Source: Chitinophaga eiseniae
Lineage (GTDB): Bacteria; Bacteroidota; Bacteroidia; Chitinophagales; Chitinophagaceae
DNA length: 64,000 bases
Reading direction: 5' to 3'
Assembly (NCBI RefSeq): GCF_012641265.1
Contig: NZ_JABAHZ010000003.1
Coordinates: 372,001-436,000 of the forward strand
This document shows positions 25,888 to 33,743 of the stretch, in pieces. The position numbers and the translations under genes were made by a program. How positions within the stretch are numbered: the first letter of the stretch is position 1; each line of letters begins with the position of its first letter. Below the pieces are notes generated by a model. It made no database searches, was not told where the DNA came from, and worked only from the letters and a program-made list of their open reading frames with translations.

Positions 25888-26648
25888 CCTATGGGCTGCA
25901 GGGTTGGATATTGACGGTGTTTACGTAATTCGGTGTCCATGATGTCGTGTACCTTTTGTTTCAGGGTATTGATGTCATCCATGGTGAGACCAGCCACGGG
26001 CACGGGCGGTAAAAATACCACGCGGCATTTGCCCGGGTTGATGCGCATAAAATTATGCGGCAGGCGGTCGCCCGCATCCAGGTATAATACAGGTTTGATA
26101 GGCATTTGTAATTCTATCGCCATACGGAATGCGCCGTTGTGAAACGGGCGTAATGGCTGTTCGCTTTCATTGGTGGTGCCTTCGGGGAATACCAGAATAG
26201 AAATACCAGCCCGGAGTGCAGTCATCATTTCGCGTACGCTTCTGGCCCTGGCGGCAGCGTTGGAGCGGTCGACCGCTACTACGGAATTTCTATAGATAAA
26301 TCCAAAGAAAGGCACTTTCGACAGCTCCACCTTACCCAGCGGGCGAAAAGGCAGGCGCATTACTTTTACGGCGATGGCGGCATCCAGGTAAGAACGGTGG
26401 TTGACCACATAGATACAAGGATCATTGTCGCGTTCACATTCATACTTACGGGTTACCCACATTCCCACCAGCGGGAACCAGGCATGCGCCCAAAAGCGCA
26501 GGAAATAAAATATAATATTTCCCCCTTTCTGCCGTCCCAGCAAGGATGCCAGGAATATAGGGGGCAATATCAAAAACATAATGCCCAGGAAAACGGCAGC
26601 GGCGTATATCACATAAATAACACGCAACGGCTTCAAAACAAAATTCAT
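25884..26648 (-). CDS. plsC: 1-acyl-sn-glycerol-3-phosphate acyltransferase
   Basis: PlsC acylates lysophosphatidic acid at the sn-2 position in phospholipid synthesis at the inner membrane. The 254-residue product has an N-terminal hydrophobic helix (about residues 8-35), the catalytic H-x4-D box NHRSYLDA near residue 82, and the phosphate-binding FPEGTTNES near residue 155. The family's RAxSVREM-like spacing is also present. Length is typical. The overlap of its stop with the priA start by four bases indicates an operon. The first 30 bases upstream contain no clear promoter element that I can name. Confidence 0.92.
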   Translation of the reverse strand: MNFVLKPLRVIYVIYAAAVFLGIMFLILPPIFLASLLGRQKGGNIIFYFLRFWAHAWFPLVGMWVTRKYECERDNDPCIYVVNHRSYLDAAIAVKVMRLPFRPLGKVELSKVPFFGFIYRNSVVAVDRSNAAARARSVREMMTALRAGISILVFPEGTTNESEQPLRPFHNGAFRMAIELQMPIKPVLYLDAGDRLPHNFMRINPGKCRVVFLPPVPVAGLTMDDINTLKQKVHDIMDTELRKHRQYPTLQPIG

Positions 26649-26702
26649 AGACGCCTCTGTAAAGTTTTTTAAATATGCTGGAAAACTACGACAAAATCCG
26701 CG

Positions 26703-27146
26703 TTAATCGCAATGGCACGTCCAGTCTTTATCCAGGTCGATGCAGGTGATCACCTTTGCATTTTCTTCATCGCAGGGAGCAAAGACAATCCGCAGGTGCT
26801 GTCCTTCGCTGGAATAGCCTTCCAGGGCATAGGTAGGGCAAGGTTTATCGGCTGGGTTCGATTTCTCCGGGTTAATTTTTCCTTCGGCCAGGATTTCTTC
26901 CACCTCAGCCTTTGTTACATGACGGCAACCCATACGACAAATGGCATGGCTGGTATACTCCAGGTGAGCATGCCGGTTAAGCACTTCGTTGGTGATGGGC
27001 GGGTTAGCAGTGGCATTGCGTACCACTACAGGCCTGGCTCCGGGGCCGGGCGGCGTAGACGTACTCTTCCACCAGCGTTGCTGCCAGCCTGCCAGCAATA
27101 AAACGGATAAGAGTATAACCGGAAGATATTTTTGTATGGATTTCAT
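26703..27146 (-). CDS. DUF4258-containing membrane-anchored or secreted protein
   Basis: A 147-residue protein beginning with a signal anchor (KYLPVILLSVLLLAGW). Residues about 60-140 fit DUF4258: HAICRMGCRHVTKAEVEEIL, with the His, the RM..R and the EVxxxL pattern, then HLRIVFAPCDEENAKVITCIDL. DUF4258 resembles RelE-superfamily toxin folds and is sometimes listed near toxin-antitoxin systems, but the hydrophobic N-terminus and lack of a partner gene argue against that here. The C-terminus ends in the Cys-rich DWTCHCD. The function is unknown. Confidence 0.72.
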   Translation of the reverse strand: MKSIQKYLPVILLSVLLLAGWQQRWWKSTSTPPGPGARPVVVRNATANPPITNEVLNRHAHLEYTSHAICRMGCRHVTKAEVEEILAEGKINPEKSNPADKPCPTYALEGYSSEGQHLRIVFAPCDEENAKVITCIDLDKDWTCHCD

Positions 27147-27210
27147 ATAACAACAGAACGCCGCGCAAATTACTCAAAATTCCTTACCTAACTATGACAT
27201 AAAAAGTTCC

Positions 27211-27218
27211 TACCTTTG
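27211..27218 (+). promoter_or_regulatory. Bacteroidota -7 element for mtaB (TACCTTTG)
   Basis: A perfect TAnnTTTG ending 9 bases before the ATG at 27228. With a start point several bases after the element, the leader would be close to zero, so the message may be leaderless. Confidence 0.6.
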
Positions 27219-27227
27219 CCTCCCTTT

Positions 27228-28505
27228 ATGGAACAGGTAAAAACAGTAGCATTTCATACACTCGGCTGTAAGCTGAATTTTTCAGAAACCTCCACCTTGA
27301 GCAGGTTGCTGGAACAGGATGGGTTTGTAAAAACGGATTTTGAAGATACCGCAGATGTATATGTGATCAATACCTGTTCGGTAACCGATAATGCCGATAA
27401 AGAATGCCGTATGCTGGTACGCCGCATACAACGCCGCGCTCCGGGCAGCATGGTAGTCATCACCGGCTGTTATGCCCAGCTGAAACCACAGGAAATCGCT
27501 TCTATTGAAGGAGTGGACCTGGTATTGGGCGCTGCAGAAAAATTCAATATTGCCGAGCACCTCAAAACATTGACCAAGGGCGACAGCACCAAAATCTGCT
27601 CTTGTGATATCGAGGAGGTGAATAGTTTCCATGCCTCTTACTCTCTCAACGACCGCACCCGCACTTTCCTGAAAGTACAGGATGGTTGCGACTATACCTG
27701 CGCTTTCTGTACCATCCCGATGGCCAGGGGTAAAAGCCGCAGCGACAGTGTGGCCAACGTGGTAGCACACGCCCACACCCTTGCTGCTACCGGCGTAAAA
27801 GAAATCGTACTCACCGGCGTAAACCTGGGCGATTTCGGAAAAGGCTTTGAAGGTGGTAAAAAAAGAGAAGAATCATTTTTTGAACTGGCGCAGGAACTGG
27901 ATAAGGTAGAAGGTATTTCCCGCTACCGCATTTCCTCCATAGAACCGAACCTGCTCACTAACGAGATCATCGAATTTGTAGCCAACAGCCGCAAGTTCAT
28001 GCCGCATTTTCATATTCCCCTGCAAAGTGGCAGTAACGAAATCCTGGGATTGATGCGCCGCCGTTATCGCCGGGAGCTCTATGCAGAAAAAGTAGCGCTG
28101 ATCAAACAATTTATGCCACATTGCGCCATCGGTGTCGACGTAATCGTAGGCTTCCCCGCTGAAAGTGATGTCCACTTCCAGGAAACATACGACTTCCTCC
28201 ACGCACTGGATGTTACCTACCTGCACGTATTTACCTACTCAGAACGGGCCAATACCCATGCATTGGATATCAAACCGGTAGTGCCGGTACATATCCGCAA
28301 CGAACGCAACAAAATACTCCGTAACCTCAGTCATAAAAAACAACAGTTTTTCAACGAACAGCACCTGCACCAAACCAGGAAAGTATTGTTTGAATCGTTG
28401 GGTAAAGATGGCATGATGGAGGGCTACACCGATAACTACATCAAAGTAACCACTCCTTTCCGCCAGGAGTGGCATAATCAACTGATCGACTGGGAACTGA
28501 GATAA
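27228..28505 (+). CDS. mtaB: tRNA (N6-L-threonylcarbamoyladenosine37-C2)-methylthiotransferase
   Basis: MtaB is a radical-SAM enzyme that adds a methylthio group to t6A37, improving decoding of ANN codons. The N-terminal UPF0004 domain begins with TLGCKLNFSETS and supplies cluster-binding cysteines including the ITGCYAQL stretch. The radical-SAM CxxxCxxC motif reads CDYTCAFCTIP near residue 150. Downstream are PLQSGSNEILGLMRRRY and VIVGFPAESD, both conserved in MiaB/MtaB enzymes, and a TRAM-like C-terminal end. The ATG at 27228 is preferred to a TTG at 27216 that lies within the promoter element. 425 residues is normal. Confidence 0.94.
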   Translation: MEQVKTVAFHTLGCKLNFSETSTLSRLLEQDGFVKTDFEDTADVYVINTCSVTDNADKECRMLVRRIQRRAPGSMVVITGCYAQLKPQEIASIEGVDLVLGAAEKFNIAEHLKTLTKGDSTKICSCDIEEVNSFHASYSLNDRTRTFLKVQDGCDYTCAFCTIPMARGKSRSDSVANVVAHAHTLAATGVKEIVLTGVNLGDFGKGFEGGKKREESFFELAQELDKVEGISRYRISSIEPNLLTNEIIEFVANSRKFMPHFHIPLQSGSNEILGLMRRRYRRELYAEKVALIKQFMPHCAIGVDVIVGFPAESDVHFQETYDFLHALDVTYLHVFTYSERANTHALDIKPVVPVHIRNERNKILRNLSHKKQQFFNEQHLHQTRKVLFESLGKDGMMEGYTDNYIKVTTPFRQEWHNQLIDWELR

Positions 28506-28515
28506 TCAGTACCGC

Positions 28516-29130
28516 TTACTTGGGAAACCCGGCGTCTGCTTTCACTTCCTCCAGCTGCTGGGTATGCCTGTTTGTATGTGCCGCATCCAGCAGCAGTAAC
28601 TGGTAGGCATCAATTGTGCCCAGGAAAGGATGATCCATCACATGATTACGCAGATCATCATTGGTATTAGTCACATACTCAATCAGCTTATTTCTTTGTT
28701 CTGTAAAGTTTTTGATCGCTTCCGCATCAGAAGAATAACCATGTTTAGGTATAGCAAAATCCGGAGCTTTCGCTTTGTGGCTGCGATCCTCTACCGATTT
28801 AATGAGTTGTTCATCAGTGATCTTGATCTCCTTTCTTTTATCAGGGTTCAATGGCTGCTGTACCAGTTGTTGTTCTCCTTCCATAATAGACTTTTCGACC
28901 AGGGTAATATGTTCTACACAGTCTATTATAGACCAGCGATCCGGAGCTGTTTTATATTCCAGTTGTGCATCGCTGAGTCCTTCTACATCTTTCAGGAGGT
29001 TGTCCCTGGTTTGCTGCAACTGGGAAATCAGCAGCGTTTTATCATCGCGTACCACCTTTTTTACAGGCGGCCTGAATGCGGCAATACCTGCACCTACAAC
29101 AATAAACAGCAATAACCATAACTTTTTCAT
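28516..29130 (-). CDS. Exported DinB-superfamily protein
   Basis: A 204-residue protein whose first 23 residues (MKKLWLLLFIVVGAGIAAFRPP) form a signal peptide or anchor. The rest is a four-helix DinB/DUF664 fold: RDNLLKDVEGLSDAQLEYK, then DRWSIIDCVEHITLVEKSI with the first His ligand, and DAAHTNRHTQQLEEV near the C-terminus with the other His ligands. DinB proteins bind a divalent metal and include thiol-dependent transferases. Most are cytoplasmic, so an exported copy is unusual. It ends 11 bases after the convergent mtaB stop. No clear partner gene is adjacent. Confidence 0.8.
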   Translation of the reverse strand: MKKLWLLLFIVVGAGIAAFRPPVKKVVRDDKTLLISQLQQTRDNLLKDVEGLSDAQLEYKTAPDRWSIIDCVEHITLVEKSIMEGEQQLVQQPLNPDKRKEIKITDEQLIKSVEDRSHKAKAPDFAIPKHGYSSDAEAIKNFTEQRNKLIEYVTNTNDDLRNHVMDHPFLGTIDAYQLLLLDAAHTNRHTQQLEEVKADAGFPK

Positions 29131-29189
29131 GTGAGTAAGTTTAAGTGCCAGAAAATTGGAGTTAATAAGTAAGATTGTGAAGAAGTAAG

Positions 29190-29828
29190 TTACGAAAAAC
29201 CGATGATCTCCAGAAATTCTTCCCGGCTAATAAAAGCCGCGCCCAGCGAAGCCAGATGGGTAGTATGTACCTGGCAGTCGATCATTTTCAGCTCACTCGC
29301 ATAAGTTTGTACAAAGGTAATGAAGGCCGCCTTGGAAGCATTGCTCACATCCGCAAACATCGATTCCCCGAAGAAGAAAGGGCCCGTTCTAACGCCATAG
29401 AGGCCGCCAACCAGCTGGTTGTCCTGCCAGCATTCCACCGACATCGCATAACCGGCCTTATGTAAACGGATATAGGCTTCCTGCATTTCCGGTGTAATCC
29501 AGGTACCGCTTTGCCCGGGCCTTGGAATGGTGCTGCAGCGTTGAATCACTGCTGCAAAATCTTCGTTATAGGAAATACGGAATTGTTGGCGCCGCAGTAC
29601 CTGTTTCATACTGGCCGACACCTTCAGTTCATCCGGAAATAATACAAAGCGGGGATCGGGGCTCCACCAGAGGATAGGTGGTTCATCATACCAGGGGAAA
29701 ATACCCGACCGGTAGGCCAGTAACAGCCGTTCTACGGAGAGATCGCCTCCTACCGCCAGTAAGCCATCCGGCTCGGCAAGCTGCACAGGAGGAAAGATTA
29801 ATTTTTTATTAAGACGAAAAATGGACAT
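29190..29828 (-). CDS. aat: Leucyl/phenylalanyl-tRNA--protein transferase
   Basis: Aat adds Leu or Phe from aminoacyl-tRNA to N-terminal Arg or Lys, creating primary N-degrons for ClpS-ClpAP. The product has the family signatures FPPVQLAEPDGLLAVGGDLS near residues 10-29, GIFPWYDEPPILWWSPDPR near residues 42-60, and GGLYGVRTGPFFFGESMF with the catalytic-site region near residue 145. The ATG at 29828 is one base from the clpS stop, so the two are certainly co-transcribed. 212 residues is normal. The pair makes a complete bacterial Leu/N-degron entry module, with only ClpA or ClpC and ClpP lying elsewhere. Confidence 0.95.
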   Translation of the reverse strand: MSIFRLNKKLIFPPVQLAEPDGLLAVGGDLSVERLLLAYRSGIFPWYDEPPILWWSPDPRFVLFPDELKVSASMKQVLRRQQFRISYNEDFAAVIQRCSTIPRPGQSGTWITPEMQEAYIRLHKAGYAMSVECWQDNQLVGGLYGVRTGPFFFGESMFADVSNASKAAFITFVQTYASELKMIDCQVHTTHLASLGAAFISREEFLEIIGFS

Positions 29829-29829
29829 A

Positions 29830-30138
29830 TCAGGTGCCGGCCATTTCTTCAATAGTAGCACTTAGGCCTCTTTCCTGGAGGGCTTCACACAAAGGACGCA
29901 GCTTAGTATATTCTCCCTGTTTTACGGCGTATTTGCCGTTAAAATGAATAATCAGGGCACATTGCTCTGCCTGTTCATGTGTATGCCCACAAACTTCCAT
30001 GAGGGAAGCAATCACCCAATCAAATGTATTTACCTCATCATTCCATACCACCAGACTAAACGGAAACTGTTCATCTTCCGCTATCAGTACGTCTACTTCT
30101 TCCTCCGGTAGTACTTTTGTACTTGTACGATCGCTCAT
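29830..30138 (-). CDS. clpS: ATP-dependent Clp protease adaptor ClpS
   Basis: ClpS recognises N-degron residues (Leu, Phe, Trp, Tyr) and delivers substrates to ClpA/ClpC. The 102-residue product shows the core FSLVVWNDEVNTFDWVIASL, whose NDE-N-F binding-pocket pattern is diagnostic, then the EQAEQCALIIHFNGKYAVKQG helix-strand region. A flexible acidic N-terminal tail (about residues 1-25) is present, as in other ClpS proteins. A TAATTTTG element at 30158-30165 lies 19 bases upstream of the ATG. Directly followed by aat with a one-base gap. Confidence 0.95.
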   Translation of the reverse strand: MSDRTSTKVLPEEEVDVLIAEDEQFPFSLVVWNDEVNTFDWVIASLMEVCGHTHEQAEQCALIIHFNGKYAVKQGEYTKLRPLCEALQERGLSATIEEMAGT

Positions 30139-30157
30139 CTTTGAAAAAAGCTTTACG

Positions 30158-30165
30158 CAAAATTA
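30158..30165 (-). promoter_or_regulatory. Bacteroidota -7 element for clpS-aat (TAATTTTG)
   Basis: Matches TAnnTTTG on the minus strand, 19 bases before the clpS ATG. The gap to the divergent antiporter gene is 99 bases, so this region likely contains both promoters. Confidence 0.55.
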
Positions 30166-30237
30166 CATGGATTATTCGTTAATTTATCCATATTTAGGAC
30201 CGATACCCTGATTTTAGAGATATAAAAATGGTAATTA

Positions 30238-32379
30238 ATGAAAGGACTGGTTTTACTCATGGACACAAATTTACCACTGAAAGATCCCGTACCGATCTTC
30301 TCGCTGGTATTGTTTATTATACTGCTGGCCCCTATCATCCTGCGTAAATTCAGGATACCCAGTATTATAGGACTCATCATAGCCGGCATGCTGATCGGGG
30401 ATCACGGGTTTAAAATAGTAGAAAAAGGAAGTATTAACCTGTTTGCCAACGCAGGGTTGCTCTATATTATGTTCCTGGCAGGCCTGGAACTGGACATGAC
30501 CGAATTTCGCAAAAACCGCTACCGTAGCATGGTATTCGGCGCTTTTACCTTTTTTATTCCGCTGATCATGGGATTTGTGGTATGTACCTACGTACTGCAT
30601 TTCAACTTTATGGCTACCCTGCTGGTATCCAGCATGTTTGCCACCCATACCCTGGTGGCTTATCCACTGGCCAGCCGGCTGGGCATTACTAAAAATGAGG
30701 CGGTTACCGTAGCGGTGGGAGGAACTATCATCACCGACACCGCCGTATTGCTCATTCTCGCCATCATCACGGGGGCTCAGGCGGGTAACCTGAACACCTA
30801 TTTCTGGGTACGTTTGGGCATTTCCCTGACCATTTTTGCTGTGATTATCCTCTGGCTGATGCCTATGCTGGGCAGATGGTTTTTCAAGAAAATAAAAGAC
30901 GATAAAACGTCCCATTTCATATTTGTGCTGGCACTGGTATTTGCCGCCGCCTTCCTGGCAGAACTGGCAGGGGTGGAAGGAATTATCGGGGCTTTCCTGG
31001 CCGGATTGGCCCTCAACCAGCTGATTCCGCATACTTCCCCCCTGATGAACCGGATCGAATTTGTGGGAAATGCCCTGTTTATTCCGTTTTTCCTCATCAG
31101 CGTAGGAATGCTGGTAGATTTACGAGTATTACTCAAAGGTCCTGAAGCCCTGATCATCGCCGGGGCGCTCACCCTCATGGCCCTGTGCAGTAAATGGCTC
31201 GCCGCCTTCTTTACCCAGCTGTCGTTCAGGTACAGCAATACCCAGCGGAATGTGATCTTCGGCCTCAGCAGCGCCCATGCTGCTGCTACGATTGCCGTTA
31301 TCCTCATTGGGTATAATATGGGCATTGTAGATGAAAATGTGTTGAACGGAACGGTGATCCTGATCCTCATCACCTGCCTTACCGGGTCTTTTGTAACGGA
31401 AAACGCCGGCCGCCGGCTGGCCATCCAGGAAGCAGAAAACAAACCGGAAAATCCGGAACAACCAGAACGGATCCTGGTACCGGTATCCAACCCGGAACGA
31501 ATCGAATCCCTACTCGATTTTGCAGTGATGATCAAAGACACCAGCGCCCCCACGCCCATTTACCCGTTGGCAGTAGTACAGGATAACGACGAAGCCAAAG
31601 AAAAGATACACCTCACCAATAAAATGCTGGAAAAAGCAGTGATACATGCTGCTGCCACAGAAAGCCCGGTGCAGGTAGTTACCCGCATAGACCTTAACGT
31701 GTCTGATGGTATTACCCGCGCTACCAAGGAATTGCTGATCAGCGATGTTATCCTGGGCTGGACAGACAGAACCAGTACTACCGACCGCTGGCTGGGGAAT
31801 ATCTTCGGTACTACGCTCGACAACGTTTTACAACGGGTATGGGAAACAGTATATGTATGTAATTTCCATTCCCCATTGAATACCACCAAGAAAATGGTGC
31901 TGGTCATACCTCCCAACGCGGAGTATGAACTGGGATTCCTGCACTACCTGCAAAAAATGTTCATGCTCGCCAAACAGGCAGGCGCACGGCTGCTGGTGTT
32001 CTGTAATGCAAAAACACAGGTCATTACCGAAGCTTTTTCTGAGAAATCAAAACTCAGCGTAGACCTTAGTTTTAAACAATTTGATACGCTCGAAGATTTC
32101 CTGATCCTTTCCCGCGAAATTACCCGCGACGACCTGGTAGTAGTGGTAACGGCGCGCAAGAGTACTCTTTCCTATCATGCATATATGGATAACATTCCGG
32201 CGAAACTGGAACGTCATTTTAAAGATAATAATGTGATCCTGCTGTATCCCGAACAAAGAGAGTTTAACTCGCTGGAAGCCGGCCTGCAGCCGGAAGACCT
32301 CACGCTGGCGCCTATACAGGAACAAATTGCCAACCTGAATAAACTGGGTAAGGCGGTAAGACGAATATTTAAGAAATAA
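30238..32379 (+). CDS. CPA2-family cation:proton antiporter with cytoplasmic universal-stress-like domain
   Basis: A 713-residue protein. Residues about 10-395 form a Na+/H+ exchanger domain (PF00999) with about 12 helices: PIILRKFRIPSIIGLIIAG near residue 31, an FLAGLELDM motif typical of KefB/CPA2 near residue 78, and GVEGIIGAFLAGLALNQ near residue 245. The last 300 residues are cytoplasmic and contain two Usp-like segments (ILVPVSNPERIESLLDFA and the DLVVVVTARKSTLS region). It may exchange K+ or Na+ for protons under stress control. An ATG at 30259 would also be a good start. A perfect 24-bp hairpin terminates the gene. Confidence 0.85.
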   Translation: MKGLVLLMDTNLPLKDPVPIFSLVLFIILLAPIILRKFRIPSIIGLIIAGMLIGDHGFKIVEKGSINLFANAGLLYIMFLAGLELDMTEFRKNRYRSMVFGAFTFFIPLIMGFVVCTYVLHFNFMATLLVSSMFATHTLVAYPLASRLGITKNEAVTVAVGGTIITDTAVLLILAIITGAQAGNLNTYFWVRLGISLTIFAVIILWLMPMLGRWFFKKIKDDKTSHFIFVLALVFAAAFLAELAGVEGIIGAFLAGLALNQLIPHTSPLMNRIEFVGNALFIPFFLISVGMLVDLRVLLKGPEALIIAGALTLMALCSKWLAAFFTQLSFRYSNTQRNVIFGLSSAHAAATIAVILIGYNMGIVDENVLNGTVILILITCLTGSFVTENAGRRLAIQEAENKPENPEQPERILVPVSNPERIESLLDFAVMIKDTSAPTPIYPLAVVQDNDEAKEKIHLTNKMLEKAVIHAAATESPVQVVTRIDLNVSDGITRATKELLISDVILGWTDRTSTTDRWLGNIFGTTLDNVLQRVWETVYVCNFHSPLNTTKKMVLVIPPNAEYELGFLHYLQKMFMLAKQAGARLLVFCNAKTQVITEAFSEKSKLSVDLSFKQFDTLEDFLILSREITRDDLVVVVTARKSTLSYHAYMDNIPAKLERHFKDNNVILLYPEQREFNSLEAGLQPEDLTLAPIQEQIANLNKLGKAVRRIFKK

Positions 32380-32381
32380 CC

Positions 32382-32432
32382 AGATTAATATAAGAAAGGA
32401 GCAACATGGTTGCTCCTTTCTTATATTAATCT
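32382..32432. terminator. 24-bp perfect hairpin after the antiporter gene
   Basis: 32382-32405 is the exact reverse complement of 32409-32432 with a 3-base loop. The stem is A/T-rich at its base (AGATTAATATAAG), so it can terminate transcription from both directions. Confidence 0.9.
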
Positions 32433-32442
32433 TATGATAGTG

Positions 32443-32491
32443 CACAAATTAAAAAGGTCCTGCAAAAACTGCAGGACCTTTTTAATTTGTG
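32443..32491. terminator. 22-bp perfect hairpin after the tRNA-Val cluster
   Basis: 32443-32464 pairs exactly with 32470-32491, loop AAAAC. For the minus-strand tRNA operon it sits just past the last gene. The stem interior contains AAAAAGGTCCTGC, giving a U-run on the minus transcript. Confidence 0.9.
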
Positions 32492-32498
32492 TGTAGTG

Positions 32499-32573
32499 TG
32501 GGAGCTACTGGATTCGAACCAGTGACCCTCTGCTTGTAAGGCAGATGCTCTGAACCAGCTGAGCTAAGCTCCC
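32499..32573 (-). tRNA. tRNA-Val (UAC), third gene of the transcript
   Basis: Folds as a standard 75-base cloverleaf counting the discriminator A: acceptor GGGAGCT/AGCTCCC, D-arm GCTC/GAGC, anticodon stem TCTGC/GCAGA with loop CTTACAA (anticodon TAC), and TTCGAAT in the T-loop. CCA is not encoded. Identical to the other two copies. Confidence 0.97.
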
Positions 32574-32605
32574 GAAAGATCTTTATGACGGAATGTTGAT
32601 GGTAG

Positions 32606-32680
32606 TGGGAGCTACTGGATTCGAACCAGTGACCCTCTGCTTGTAAGGCAGATGCTCTGAACCAGCTGAGCTAAGCTCCC
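32606..32680 (-). tRNA. tRNA-Val (UAC), second gene of the transcript
   Basis: Same 75-base sequence as the neighbouring copies. A palindrome AAAGATCTTT lies in the 32-base spacer to the next gene (32575-32584). Confidence 0.97.
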
Positions 32681-32717
32681 GCTAAAGATCTTTAGTAAAT
32701 ATGTCAAAAAATTGAAG

Positions 32718-32792
32718 TGGGAGCTACTGGATTCGAACCAGTGACCCTCTGCTTGTAAGGCAGATGCTCTGAACCAGCTGAGCTAAGCTCCC
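32718..32792 (-). tRNA. tRNA-Val (UAC), first gene of the transcript
   Basis: Same 75-base sequence as the other two. It is promoter-proximal: a well-formed Bacteroidota promoter lies 42 bases upstream (32834-32864). A 14-bp palindrome CTAAAGATCTTTAG (32682-32695) lies in the spacer to the next gene. Confidence 0.97.
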
Positions 32793-32833
32793 TTTTTATT
32801 TGTAACCATCATTCCTTTTGTTCGATGGGATTG

Positions 32834-32864
32834 CAAAGGTATAAACTAATTTTATTCTACCAAA
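32834..32864 (-). promoter_or_regulatory. Promoter of the tRNA-Val operon (TTTG-N19-TACCTTTG)
   Basis: On the minus strand TTTG (32864-32861) is followed after 19 bases by TACCTTTG (32841-32834), the canonical spacing of Bacteroidota sigma-70-type promoters. This is the best-formed promoter in the window. Confidence 0.85.
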
Positions 32865-33064
32865 TATTTTTTGAAAAAAGCAGGTAAAAAAATAAACACA
32901 TTCTCACAAAACCATCTCCCATAGCACATCTTCCGGAGAACAAATTTACATTTCAATTTTATAAATCATCCACTACTCTTTTTCATTTATATATATGTAG
33001 CATCAATAATGTGCATTTTTTTCGAAGATTTCCTGTTTTTCATTTTCGCTTCATCTTCGGCGGC
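32865..33064. other. A+T-rich region between the tRNA operon and the secreted-protein gene
   Basis: The stretch 32793-33112 carries no gene. It holds the tRNA promoter at its left end and a TAGCTTTG element at 33065-33072 at its right end. In between I see only A+T-rich sequence with no convincing ORF or hairpin. Confidence 0.6.
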
Positions 33065-33072
33065 TAGCTTTG
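33065..33072 (+). promoter_or_regulatory. Bacteroidota -7 element (TAGCTTTG) for the secreted repeat protein
   Basis: Perfect TAnnTTTG, 40 bases before the ATG at 33113, leaving a leader of about 35 bases. Confidence 0.6.
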
Positions 33073-33112
33073 TTCCTGATATAATTATTGAACAACCGAA
33101 AAAATCTTTGTC

Positions 33113-33682
33113 ATGAAATCTACCACATTAATGATCGCGGCTATGCTTTTGTCCGGTGCCGCCTTTGCGCAACAAGCCAGTGTAAGCACCAATGCCAGCA
33201 CCAACGTCAATGCTACGGCAGCTCCGCAACAGGGCAAGGTAACCACCGCCTCCAACAGCAATACCAACGCCACCGTATCTACTCCGCATAGCGAGGGAAC
33301 AATCAACGCTTCTCATAGCAGTGCAGGTACCATCAATGCCGGCAACACCATCGCCAACAGCGCGAGTGCGGGCCAGCAAGGGGCTGTACAGGCACAAAAC
33401 AGCATCGCCACCACCGTGAATAATACTGCGCAGGCAGGCCATCAAACAGCCGTGCAGGCGCATGGCATCGTTACCTCAGCTACCAATACTACAGTACAGG
33501 CAGGCCAACAGGCCGCTGTGCAATCCCATGCTGCGGTAAAAGCCACTACCAACAATTCAGTCAAAGCTACTAACCATATCATCCAAACCGGTGCAGCGGC
33601 TTCACAAAGCGTGAAAGTACACCCTGCTCCTATTAAGGTGAATACCAGCGTTGTAGGAAATGCCGGCCTTCACATCTTGTAA
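33113..33682 (+). CDS. Secreted Ala/Asn/Thr/Gln-rich low-complexity protein
   Basis: A 189-residue protein with a clear signal peptide (MKSTTLMIAAMLLSGAAFAQ). The mature part is low complexity with approximate repeats. Examples are TINASHSSAG/TINAGNTIANS near residues 63-83, and two copies of a roughly 25-residue unit, NTAQAGHQTAVQAHGIVTSAT and NTTVQAGQQAAVQSHAAVKAT. No Cys, few charged residues, weakly basic end. I recognise no family. Such proteins can be matrix, adhesin or surface-filament components, but no function should be assumed. It is expressed from its own promoter and ended by a hairpin (33695-33732). Confidence 0.72.
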   Translation: MKSTTLMIAAMLLSGAAFAQQASVSTNASTNVNATAAPQQGKVTTASNSNTNATVSTPHSEGTINASHSSAGTINAGNTIANSASAGQQGAVQAQNSIATTVNNTAQAGHQTAVQAHGIVTSATNTTVQAGQQAAVQSHAAVKATTNNSVKATNHIIQTGAAASQSVKVHPAPIKVNTSVVGNAGLHIL

Positions 33683-33694
33683 TTCCAAAATAAA

Positions 33695-33732
33695 AACAGA
33701 ATTTTGTTGGGATATCTCAACAAAATTCTGTT
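33695..33732. terminator. 15-bp perfect hairpin terminator
   Basis: AACAGAATTTTGTTG (33695-33709) pairs exactly with 33718-33732; the loop is GGATATCT-like. It lies between the low-complexity protein and the next small gene. Confidence 0.85.
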
Positions 33733-33743
33733 CTCTTTCTGTG

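Noticed and set aside
26703..27146. DUF4258 gene as a RelE-like toxin
   Set aside because: The protein has an N-terminal membrane segment and there is no adjacent antitoxin-like gene.
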